A DNA stretch of 64,000 nt from Aphis gossypii (lineage: Eukaryota; Arthropoda; Insecta; Hemiptera; Aphididae): NCBI RefSeq assembly GCF_020184175.1, contig NC_065530.1:44307260-44371259 (forward strand), given 5' to 3'. Position numbers and translations under genes: made by a program. The notes beneath the pieces were generated by a model that was not told the DNA's origin, searched no databases, and saw nothing but the letters and a program-made list of their open reading frames with translations. Every line of letters starts with the position of its first letter. Within the stretch, counting starts at the first letter, position 1. This document shows positions 15,301-25,700 of this stretch, in pieces.

Positions 15301-17368
15301 AACATTATTATACCTGAATTGGCTAAATTTATATTGGAATAAGTATTTTACTTTTCTGAAAGTAATACGGTGAAATCAGTGAATACTAAATATTGCTTAA
15401 AAAACACATGTATTATATTGTTAACTAATTATAAAAAGTATAAAAGTATAAAAATTTTAGTATCTTTATTAAATAGGTAGGTATTATACATAATATTATA
15501 TACCTATTGTAGCTTATAACTTATAAGTTATAAGTCAATATTAGTATGTACTGTATAATAGTGTAATAATTACTTATAGGTTCGTGGAATACATAGCTTA
15601 AAATTAATCTAAATACTTTGAAAATTTCATTGTGTAATGACTACCTATTAGTATAGTTGATGATTATACAAAAAAAACTATCTATTCTTTAAGAAAATAA
15701 ATAGATCCTTACCAACCGTCTTCTTAGCTTAGAATTGATTTTTATTTACAATGATTTAAGATTTAACACATAACCTCATACGTGTAATTTTCATTCGATT
15801 TAATTTATTTATGTTTAAAATGCCAAAAATCAAAAATACTACAAAAAATGAATCATATAAATACAATATAATTTTATGTAAACATTTTAAAAATAATGAA
15901 AATAAAAACTTTTGTTTAATCGATTTTTTTTTTGCATTGTTTTTATTTTGTAGAGTATATTTTTACAAAATAAGAGCATAAATGCATATTTTATAGTGCA
16001 TATTTCTGACATTTTTAGAGAATATGAATCCGGGCTCTAGGATTCAATCTAACGGATCCCTACTCGTATTTGTTTACAAATGAACAGTGAACAGATACCG
16101 TACGTTCGAATAATCGGGGAGAATAAACGTTACAACTCATACCGCGGCCTCACGAAAAATAGTCACTTGGGATCTTGGCCTGTTTACTATGTGATGTTTA
16201 AGGGCTTTAACTCTAAAATCATTATCATTGCGCCATCTCGTGGTTTGTGTACGTTAAATAAAGGTTATAAACGTTTTGCTTTTATTTTACATTGAAACGC
16301 AACCCAGTATACGGGGTTTCTTATCATTAATAGTCAGAAAAATAGTCACCTAACTTCACATTTGTGTAAATTAACCTTTTTATTTACGATAAGAACGGAA
16401 GACAATTCGTATATTTTGGGAGGCAACTAGTATGCGCCGGGCCACACACGATCCGTTTTATTTTGCAATACTGGTAACATAAAAAATAATACTGATTTTA
16501 AATTTTAGACTCAAGATAGAGCGATGAATGTATTTATTTTATAGCGTTTGGTGGTTTTTGTTGTTATATAAATGTGTACTCGATAAATAGTTGATAAAAT
16601 GTTTCTATTTTGAATTTTGAGGATGGTTTTGGATACCAAATTTGATCTAATTTGTACTAATAGGTTTAACTTCAATTATTCTAAGTTTAAATGTTCTACT
16701 ACAATTTATTTATTATAAAAACCAACAACCAAAAATCATAAATAAATTATAGGTAACATTTTCGAAAAAATGTAGCTACAATGTGGTTATTTCTGTCATT
16801 TGCTATTTTTTTTTAAAAATTGTACACATTAAAAATTGTTTTTTTGGTCTGAGAATGTACGTCAGATCGAATGGACATTTTATTCAAAACATTTTTCGCG
16901 CTCTTTCTCGGATATGTAGGTATGCAATGCAACCACAAACACGATTAAAACTCACTGAAAAGTCGTACTAAAGTCGTAAAGTTATAAACACGATTAAAGA
17001 TATTATACATTTATCTAAGATATACGTATATCTTTAATTGTGAATTATATTATACGCAATAGAGTAAGTTGTAATATACAAGCGGCGACGCTGAAATGAG
17101 ATAAGGATGAAGGGGACAGAGGAGTTCGAAGTTTCGTTCACCAGCCACTGGGCGCGCATTGTTTTCAACGTCCCGATTAATTACATTGCGGTTGCCTATC
17201 TAATATCTATTGAATTGGAATACTTCAAATTTCAATACTTGTCTATGCTTCACACACCACACACGTTAATATATTGTGTTCTCTTTACCGTTGTTGTGAG
17301 TTCTGCTTTTACACTTTAACTCGTAGTTGTCACTTGCCATAGTTTTAATTAATAATTTTTCAATAAAA
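12376..17368. other. Non-coding stretch after the 12 kb island
   Basis: The GC-rich island continues to about 12.85 kb, then typical AT-rich DNA follows. A more balanced patch at about 16.02-16.46 kb contains a 71-codon frame on the plus strand (16080-16295) with no recognisable similarity. Another patch at 17.08-17.33 kb precedes the THAP pseudogene. No transposon ends were seen. Confidence 0.5.
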
Positions 17369-17760
17369 ATGTACTACTTTTTAACTACTAGACGTAAAAT
17401 AGTCAAATGTTCTATAAAAAACAGTATAAGTTTGGAAGTAGATCCGTCATTAATAAGTCACTTTTCTTTTCTTAAGGAGGATCCTTCTAGGTAAGTAATT
17501 TGTATATTAATTTATTTAGCATTTCGTTAGGTAAACCGTAATAAAGCGTAACTACGTTTTTGGATAAATTAACATTAGGTTATGTTATTATGTATGTTAA
17601 TCTTCTTGTGCTTTCTTTTATTCATAATATCCACATTAACCATAGATAATAAAGAATAAAGATCTTTATTATCTATTTATCTATGACATTAACCAAAAAA
17701 TTAATTACTTTCCAAAACTAAAATGAGTGATATACTGATATCACGTATCATCATATTATG

Positions 17761-18043
17761 CAGTGGCGTATTAACGGGGGAGGGGGGGGGGGTTGAGGTT
17801 CAACCCTCTCCCCAAAACAAAAAAAAAATTACTTAATGTTAAATAAATATTTTATTACTGGTTTTCTAATAATTTAAATATGTGGATAAGATGTAGACTA
17901 AAATCTAAGACAGTGTTAGTTGGGTTACTTTGGTGTGGAGTATCACTGCATTCTCTTAATTGCAATTTGTGTCACCCAGATAAGGTTTTTAAAATTTGAC
18001 CCCCCCCCCCTCCCACCAATAAATTATAGAATATACGCCACTG
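17761..18043. mobile_element. Non-autonomous hAT element (MITE)
   Basis: Perfect 11-bp terminal inverted repeats, CAGTGGCGTAT and ATACGCCACTG, enclose 283 bp with a G-run near the left end and a C-run near the right end. The best flanking duplication is imperfect (TCATATTA and TCATATAA, allowing two extra bases on the left and one on the right). The ends are of the hAT CAG...CTG type. It lies in the first intron of the THAP pseudogene. Confidence 0.75.
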
Positions 18044-18616
18044 ATCATATAAGTAATGTACAATGTAGTTTAAAATGCTCTCCTAAAAAATGATGAAAAT
18101 ATAGATACGTGCTATTACCTAATGATTTATAAAATGTATTTTCAATAAATATAAATATGAAATTATTCTTAGTTGTATAGATGTGAAGTTTGGATTGACA
18201 ACTATGGATTGTCACATCTCAAAGAAATTGATGCATCAATTTTGAAAAAAAATTATTGGTTGTGTTCAATGTGTTTTGAAAATTGTATGTTTCGAAATAA
18301 ACAACAGAATCATCTTAAACCTGATGCTATACCGACATTATTTTAAAGTACACTAAAGAAACAGGCTGTTGAAAATGTTGCCAATGATGACTATGAGACA
18401 GTGGAAGATTGCTTGCAGTCATGTTCAACACCCGGTACTTATGTTTTTTGTAAAATAATTTATGAACTATTTTAATTAAAATATTAGGTTTGAATCAAAA
18501 TAGATTAAATTATTTTTAAAATTTATAATGAATTTTTGTAGTGGATGGCTATTGGGGTATTAAATTATTTAATCTAAATTAAGAATACTTTTCTATGATG
18601 TTTAAATACATTTAAT

Positions 18617-18825
18617 CAGTGTTGAATCCAGATATACTTGGGGGGGGGGGGGTCTGACAAATGAAACTTTCAACAAAATGTACCTATTTATTAAATGCAC
18701 AATACTTGATATGATTACAGTACTTAATGGCTTATAATTTATATCAATGTTTTTACAACCTAACTATTCACCAAAAAAAAAAAAGTAAGCTCCCTCTCTA
18801 GAGAAATTGTCTGGATTCAACACTG
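18617..18825. mobile_element. Non-autonomous hAT element (MITE)
   Basis: Terminal inverted repeats CAGTGTTGAATCCAGA and TCTGGATTCAACACTG, 16 bp and perfect, enclose 209 bp. Flanks CATTTAAT (18609-18616) and CATTCAAT (18826-18833) match at 7 of 8 bases, a hAT-type 8-bp target-site duplication. It lies in the second intron of the THAP pseudogene. A G-run follows the left end. Confidence 0.85.
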
Positions 18826-19228
18826 CATTCAATACATGTTTTACTTATAACTGTAACTATTTCTAAACCAAATTTTAAATACTTAACTAGACTGATTATT
18901 AAATATCTTAAATTATATTATTATTGTATTATAATATTAATAATATCTATTTAATTTTTATTGAAGATAGATCTTCTGCCTTTTTGACAATGTCCATGTC
19001 TGATGTATCGACTTCAACTCCAGCATCTCTAACAGATCGAGCTCCAATGAAAGTTAAACTCAGGAAATAACTCTTTGCAGAAACTAAAAGGAAAAAAGAA
19101 TTAAAGTCTGTAATGACTTCTAATTTACAGCTAGCCGAAGATTATTCTATCATAACTTGTCTAAAGGTCTGTGAGAAATTCTGCTCACTGACTGTACGTC
19201 TTTCAGTAAAATCACAAATTAACAACTA

Positions 19229-20992
19229 AAAGAAAATGTCAAAATATTGTTATCAAAAATCATAAAGTATACAGCCATAAAGATAAAGTGTTCACCTAAG
19301 AAAAAGATTAAATTGTGTCTATTAAAGATAAACTTCAGCCTGTGTAAAAACTAAAAACTGGCCGGTCGCTGGTAGACCTCATCCTACAGCAGCTGGTAGA
19401 ATGCATATTTTATGACAGCCGATTGTTCTCTTTGTCATTGAAATATGAATGAAAATCTTATAATAATTAGTCTTATATAGATAATATTTATTATTAGTGC
19501 TGTAGTTACTGTAGTATGATGCATGGTACCCTCTGTCCCCTTAAAGATAAACATTTTATTATTAAATTGTGATATTTAAAGCTAAAAAAATATATATATA
19601 ATATTGATAACATGTGTTTTACTTGTAAATTTATTTTAAACAATAATAATGCATAAATTGCACTTAAAAATAAAGTTTTTAAACGTTTGCTTAATTTGAA
19701 AAAAAAAAATGATTTCTCAATTTTATTTTTTAATATCATGAAAAGTATTTTGCTCTTCACCCAACTTGGATGTACCTAAGCCTAAATAATTAACTATATA
19801 TAATATAACTTGTTTATTTAATTCATTAATTTTTATTCATAAGCTTATAAGTAATTTAATTATTTCTTATGCATTTTTTCATGAGAGTAAATCTGAATTA
19901 GTCCATTAAAAGTATTGGAAATTGGAAAATGTTTTTTGCCACAAATCTTATAGTACAATATAAATGGGTATACTATTATAAATTTATCTGTTTTTGTATT
20001 ATTATTTCAAGTATATAATTTTTTTTTCAGTAACATTTTAGTATTTAAACTAAATGTTTTTTGTATCAGAGGATTTTTAATGATAAATGTAACAATTACC
20101 TAGTAGTTTTTTATGGTAATTGGTAAAAATATCCAAATTTGTAAACACTCTATTTTCTTATAAAATTAGCTTGTTAATATTATTTAATTTCTATTATAAT
20201 AACTTATAAAACACTTTATATTAAAATTTAAAGATTTTTAACAAAGCTAAAACTTTTCATCAAAAATTATAAAAAGAAACCACTATATTTTAAAAATTTC
20301 AAATCCCTTTATATATCTTCAAACGACTAAAAATCAGTGTTGATTGCAGACTCCAAAGTATGAGCATACTTATTTAATTAATTGTTATTATTATTATTAT
20401 TATTATTTTTTTTTTTTTTTTGTAGAACCATATTGAACATGGAACTAAATGACCCTTATTTATTAGTTAAGAGTGTTAAAATATTGATCACTGTTCCAAC
20501 TATGGATTGGGAATTTAATTTAGAAAAAAATATTTGACAAAAGCGTTTAAAATGATACAAGATGATAACGTGACTATTTTAAAAACTATTGGAAAAATAG
20601 TTAAAGTATGTTTTAGGTAAGAACTATGTTACAAGATAATATGGTAAATGAAGAACGTTTAATAAATTATATTTAAAAAAAATATATTTATACTGATGTT
20701 GGTGTAAAAAAAAAATAGAACGGCTGAAGTATTACTAAAAACCAAATTAGGATTCATAATGAGAAAACAAAAGAATGCCAATTTCCTTACTTAACTGATG
20801 TGGTTTTTAAAGATAGTGAACTCAACCAACTAAAAATTATAGCTTAGTTATGTGCATATCAGAGCCCAAATTATGGGGGTGTAGCTAAGGGGGCTGCAGC
20901 ATTGAGCTTCGATATTATTTGGGGTCCCAGGCCTCTGTTGATAATTAATTATTAAAGTGGCACTGAAATTTTTTAATATTTATCAAAAAAAA
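19229..20992. other. Stretch between THAP remnant and hAT fragment
   Basis: Mostly AT-rich with scattered short open pieces. 20,430-20,530 has a plus-strand open run beginning near ILNMELNDPYLL and a later run ending at a possible donor near 20,617, neither recognised. They may be further decayed transposase sequence, since they lie between two transposase-like remnants on the same strand. Confidence 0.4.
20385..20421. repeat. Microsatellite (TTA)n followed by a T run
   Basis: About seven TTA units are followed by 15 or more T. It may mark a retroelement tail read from the opposite strand, but no element body was identified. Confidence 0.7.
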
Positions 20993-21124
20993 TTAAATTC
21001 ACTGGTTCATATATCTGCTGAAAGGGAAATAACTAATACAATTAATTTTTCAGATCTAATTCAAAAGTTTAGTGAACTAAAATATAGGAAAAAACCACTT
21101 CTTTACTTATGTTTATATTTTTAA
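20993..21124 (+). pseudogene. Fragment resembling the C-terminal dimerisation end of a hAT transposase
   Basis: An open run ending in TAA at 21122-21124 reads HISAEREITNTINFSD followed by LIQKFSELKYRKK. hAT-type and zinc-finger-MYM-like proteins expanded in aphids commonly end with this layout: a short helix carrying an E-E pair, a hydrophobic patch, then xxxFAxxKxRKK. Nothing convincing precedes it in the same frame, so it is a scrap. The assignment is by pattern only. Confidence 0.4.
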
Positions 21125-21289
21125 TTTCATCGTTTTATTTGTATTAAATATCATTAAATAATTACTTATAGACTTATGGTATAATTTATTTATTATCTTA
21201 TAAAATAAATTGAATATATAAAAAAAAGTGGTAACCTAAGTGGGTATCGCTCTGCTGTACATTAGCTGCCATATAGATCATTATTATAT

Positions 21290-21850
21290 ATTATAGGAGT
21301 GTTAATTTGAATCCAATGATATGTATCATTGTATACGAAAAACGATTCTGAACGAAGATGATTTGTCAGCCTAGGATATCATTTCAAATGGTTGGTGAAA
21401 AAGGTGGTTTATGTTTTAATGACCAGATATTTTTTGTTAGTTCAAAATGAAAAATAAAATACAATTGCAAAAAAAAAACAATTTTATCCAAAACTTAAAA
21501 AGTTAGAATTAATTTAAAATGTATAGTCCATTAGTTCCCAAAGGTCCGCTAACGATTATCGCCATACGGTTTGTATTTGCATTTTCATCCATTTTGATAA
21601 CCAATGATAAGACGAGATTTTTGCGTTTACTATAAAATCTTTGATATTTAACCGATTTATTTTTTTTAAATTTCATTGGAATCGTATTTTATGTATCTAC
21701 ATTAAGGTATAAACGATATTAACAATCGTTTCATTTTTCGGTTGATAACAGCTAAAACGTATATATGCGACGCTAGCACTGGGCTAGTGCTTTCACCAGA
21801 ACGCACATAATATGCGGTGCTAGCACTCAAAAGGCTAGCTGTAAAACCAA
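21290..21850. repeat. Probable interspersed repeat of aphid type, unclassified
   Basis: The stretch around 21,335-21,380 (AAACGATTCTGAACG, then GATTTGTCAGCCTA) resembles a sequence I recall as very frequent in aphid non-coding DNA. It is followed at 21,770-21,840 by a compact block with GCTAGCACT twice and an inverted GCTAGTGC. No terminal repeats were found. Confidence 0.35.
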
Positions 21851-21933
21851 AATAAAAATCATGATAATCATAAATCGATGATTATTCAGAAATCTATTGA
21901 TTGCAGGAAATAAATTACAACATTACTTTACCT

Positions 21934-22102
21934 CAGGGGTGGAGGTAGGAAAAAAATTCAAAGAGGAGAGGAGGGGATTTTGAAAAAATTAGAATTTTTT
22001 GAAGGTTCTTAAGTGAGAATAACTAGGTATGTTTGAAATTAATCATCCATTTATTTCGGAGCGGGATTTAACCCCCATAACACCCCCCTGCGACCGCTTC
22101 TG
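21934..22102. mobile_element. Degenerate hAT MITE
   Basis: Ends CAGGGGTGGAGGTAGG and (reverse complement of the right end) CAGAAGCGGTCGCAGG match at about 11 of 16 positions. Flanks CTTTACCT (21926-21933) and CTTTATTT (22103-22110) match at 6 of 8. Length is 169 bp, with a purine-rich left half and a C-rich right end. An old copy. Confidence 0.55.
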
Positions 22103-22110
22103 CTTTATTT

Positions 22111-22764
22111 TAAAATTTGGGTAGAGGCTACAGGCGATGGAACATTCAAACATTGTGTAATCTATTTCCACGTTTTATATCTAAAAGACTGGCCACTTAT
22201 AGTAGCTTATAATCTTAATAACGATTGTTTATTGGACAGAGATATTCTATCAATGTGTTCTTTACAAAAAAATAAATTTAGGTACTTGAATAAAACTTTT
22301 GTTACACTATTATGTTAAACAGTTTGTTGTATGATTAAATCTTATAAGATGTATTACAATTTATAGAAACTATCTGAAATAAGCAGTGGCAATATAGTGG
22401 CATAGGTTTCCTTTTTTATGCCTTCACGGCATCACATATAGACGTAGGTATATGTAAATGACAAAAAAAAATTAAAAATTCTACGGCAATAAATTGTATT
22501 AATTTAGGTCGGTTGCATGATAAAGATGAGAGTTTAAAAATTCTAGATTTCAGTTATTGAATAGAAGTACATAAAATGATAATAATAACTAATAAGTATC
22601 TATATTGTATAGTATGTATACCTAGTATTTAACATTTCTGTGATCAAGAGACTATACAGCTGTGAAGTACAGCTATTCAAATTCTACAGCAATACTTCGC
22701 CATACGTATAAATGTATAATATACTGTTACACCAACTATATATTTTATAATATCAATTATACTA
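22111..22764. other. Sequence downstream of the dynein stop
   Basis: AT-rich. It would include the dynein 3' UTR if the signal overlapping the stop is not the one used. No gene was recognised. Confidence 0.5.
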
Positions 22765-22770
22765 TTTATT
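22765..22770 (-). terminator. Possible polyadenylation signal overlapping the stop codon
   Basis: On the minus strand AATAAA lies at 22770-22765 and overlaps the dynein stop codon (the protein ends ATA AAA TAA, followed by ATAG). No other good AATAAA was noticed for several hundred bases downstream; the next clear one is near 22,227. If it is used, the 3' UTR would be only tens of bases. Such hexamers are frequent by chance in AT-rich DNA. Confidence 0.3.
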
Positions 22771-25700
22771 TTATATCGCACAACAGGGCGACGCCTCTTA
22801 ACGTCCAATGCCTCGGATTGTTGTCTGTCTCAAAATCTATTGAACCCACGTATTTGAGATCCGTTCTCTGCGGTTTCCTATAGATTGGACACTCGTATAG
22901 TTTTGGATCTTTTCCTGCTGTGGTGTTGATGGCGAATACGTATATCACCGGCATCTGTTCGTACAGTACCTTTGGCTTGCTTTCCACCAATTTACCCGTC
23001 TTTCGGTCCAAGCTGGCGCCCTCCAAGAACATGCCGCATACATACACGCCCTCCGGCGGCGAGTCACTCAGTTCCTCTTTATTGTGGCGCGTTATCAGAT
23101 TCTGAAGCACTACTGAATCCAACGCCCAGCCCCGATGTGCTCTCGTAACTTCCTACAAAACGATTAAGCGCAGGTATTACACTGGATTGTAAAACTGCAA
23201 ATGCACTATAGGCACAGGTGGACAAATAAATGGAAATAATTAACTTCAGTTTATTAGAAAAAAAGTTGAAGCATATTTTACATAACATCTGAGTTAAACA
23301 TATAATGATTGTGGAACTTGTAACTATTGTCTACTACAACTTTTAATATAGGTAAGTAAGTACTTGCTAGTAGCTGAATCGTTAACGGGTTATAATAAAA
23401 AAAAAAACTATATCTGAAAAATTATTATGAAAAAATATGTATAAATAATTATGAAAGTGAATGGTTCTAATACTTAAAGCATCATTAAATTTTAGTACTT
23501 AGAAATAACAGAAATGGAAAGTGATAAAACACTATAAATATTTCACCCAATCATGAATGTGGGCGCGCGAGAGTTAATTAATCAGATTACGCAACAACTA
23601 AAATTAAATTGTTATAGAGATGGAAAAGTATAAAATAATTGTTATTTTCTTTAGATTTAAGTCATGATTATAAGATTTTGTAACTTAACATTTTAATAAA
23701 TTTATAATATAATATTATTAATTTATATATTAAAAATTAAATAAAACGCGTGGAAACATCTTTATTATTAAATTTAACTGTAATAGATTAAAATGAAATA
23801 TCAATATTATATAACTATATTATATTAATTCAATAACTTTGGTATTTAAATTAGTAACCTATCTAGTATCTACAATTTAAAATGGGTAAATTTATTGGTG
23901 ATATAATCGATTATAATTGATAATAAAATATCAAGTAAAATTTAAACTTTATTCTGGATAGGAAATAAAAAAAAGGAACGGATAGACAAATATTAAAGGC
24001 TATTTCTTAAGACAAAACTCGACGAAAATTAAATTTTGGATTTATACCAAGCTTACAACCATCTTTTGAAGTAGCATTTAATTTCAACACAGTATAATTA
24101 ATTACTAATAATGATTCAACACAAAATGAAATAGTAAATACCTATGCAAGTATCAATGTCTGAACATCGTGTAGTAATATTATTAAACAATATGATAACT
24201 ATAATTCCGATAATAACATAATTTAATAGGTATTCTTGAAGATGAAATTCTGAACATAAAATGCTCAATTAATGAATTTAGGTACTCAAAATCTTAACAT
24301 TAATATACAATCTTCAATCCTTTAATAAAAGAAATATAGCTAACTTTGTAAATTATGTTGTCCCCACTAATCTTCTAAATGAAGCAGCATAGAGTTTGGC
24401 TATTCATTCGATTTAGACTTATAAATGATAACTTTATGATAGACAAAATGTCTTCTAAAATTTTTAGAGCATTTTCTCATTTAAAATAATTTTATTTAAA
24501 TTTAAATTAATATATTATCATTAGAAGTGTACTTATATTTTATTTTTATTTGTTGTAATTATTTATTAATAAAAATTGATTTTATTGAAGGTATTCAATT
24601 TTCTGTTAAATATGGCTCGACGTTTTAAGATCGTTGACTGGCTTGTCATCTACTCTGTTCGTCACCAGCATGTATAGTATTGTATACGAGACACAGCAAC
24701 ACTTCAGCAGGCAGTGGCGTATTTAGGCACAGGCCCTATAGGCCCGGGCCTAGAGCGGCGACATTGGAGGGCGGCAAATTTTAACGATTTTTTTTTACAA
24801 AATTACAAAAAGTATTTTTCATTTGATGAAATCAAATTTAACTGATTTTTCGTTCACTCAAAATTAAGTAGCTATCTACATGAACCTACTATATTATACA
24901 CATACGAAACACAGTACAAACCAGTAGGTTAGCTGGTTAGGTTGAAAAAAAAAATTTTAAAAGTTTTAAATATAATTAGTTTGAAATTGTAAAAAAAGAT
25001 ATTACGTGTTACTAATTTAATGTTCATTAGAAATGTTTCTTTTATTAGGTTAGGTTATAAAATTATAATATAACAAATTGTATATTTAAATATGTTGCGG
25101 AAAAACCTTAAATACGCCACTGACAGCAGGTTAGGCATGTCTCTACGAATCAACACAAAAAACTAATGTATCTAATAACTTTTTAAATAATTATTGATTT
25201 TGTTTAACTTTTCTCATTAAATAGGTACCTATAGTTTATTTAAACATCAAACACTTGCATTTAAAATTGTAAAACAAAAATCACGCAAATCGAATCGGTA
25301 GGACTTCAGATACAACTTTCCGACGAAATCACCTCACGTTTAAATATTATATTATATTATATTTATATAAATTCCATTTAAAATAAAAAAATAAACAAAA
25401 TTAATTCAACAAAAAATAACAGTTAATTTTAAAAACCACTGTTCAGTTCTGTTCGTGCACTGTACACGAAATGATTAATTGAGTAACCGGGAAATAGTAT
25501 TTATCTTTAGATATTGCGGTGTTATTATGAGTTTTATAAGTTTTATTAGAAAAACTAGTATGCTGATGACAACAATAACTTCTCAACAATAGATTTAGAA
25601 ATGGAGGTTATGAACGTGTGTGTGTGTGCAGTACTGCAGTGTGCACACGGCAAGTAACGCGCGTTATTATGCAATTCCACAGGAAACTAAATATTTTCAA

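Larger units (their letters stand above)
17369..19228 (+). pseudogene. THAP-domain gene remnant, probably from a THAP/P-element-like transposase
   Basis: Three exon-like blocks: 17369-17490 (ATG start, donor GTAAGT), 18181-18434 (acceptor TATAG, donor GTACTT) and about 18967-19228. Joined, the first two give a THAP zinc-finger pattern: KCSIKNS, HFSFLKEDPSRCEVW, then YWLCSMCF and AIPTLF. The intron splits an AGA codon in correct phase. Damage is clear. The second zinc cysteine of the first pair is Ser, the expected His of the CxxH pair is Cys, a TAA at 18344-18346 ends the frame right after the domain, and a further TAA lies at 19068-19070. The third block has a serine/threonine-rich linker, a basic region (MKVKLRK) and then a CEKFC...VKSQIN stretch like that preceding P-element-type transposase cores. 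Both introns carry hAT MITEs. THAP is a DNA-binding domain; this copy is very probably non-functional. Confidence 0.7.

Noticed and set aside
16020..16460. Possible exon in a balanced-composition patch (71-codon frame)
   Set aside because: No homology, and no convincing splice sites or partner exons; kept only as unexplained composition.
20860..20937. CAGAGCCC...GGCCTCTG as another hAT MITE
   Set aside because: Only the first few bases of the ends match and the flanks show no duplication.
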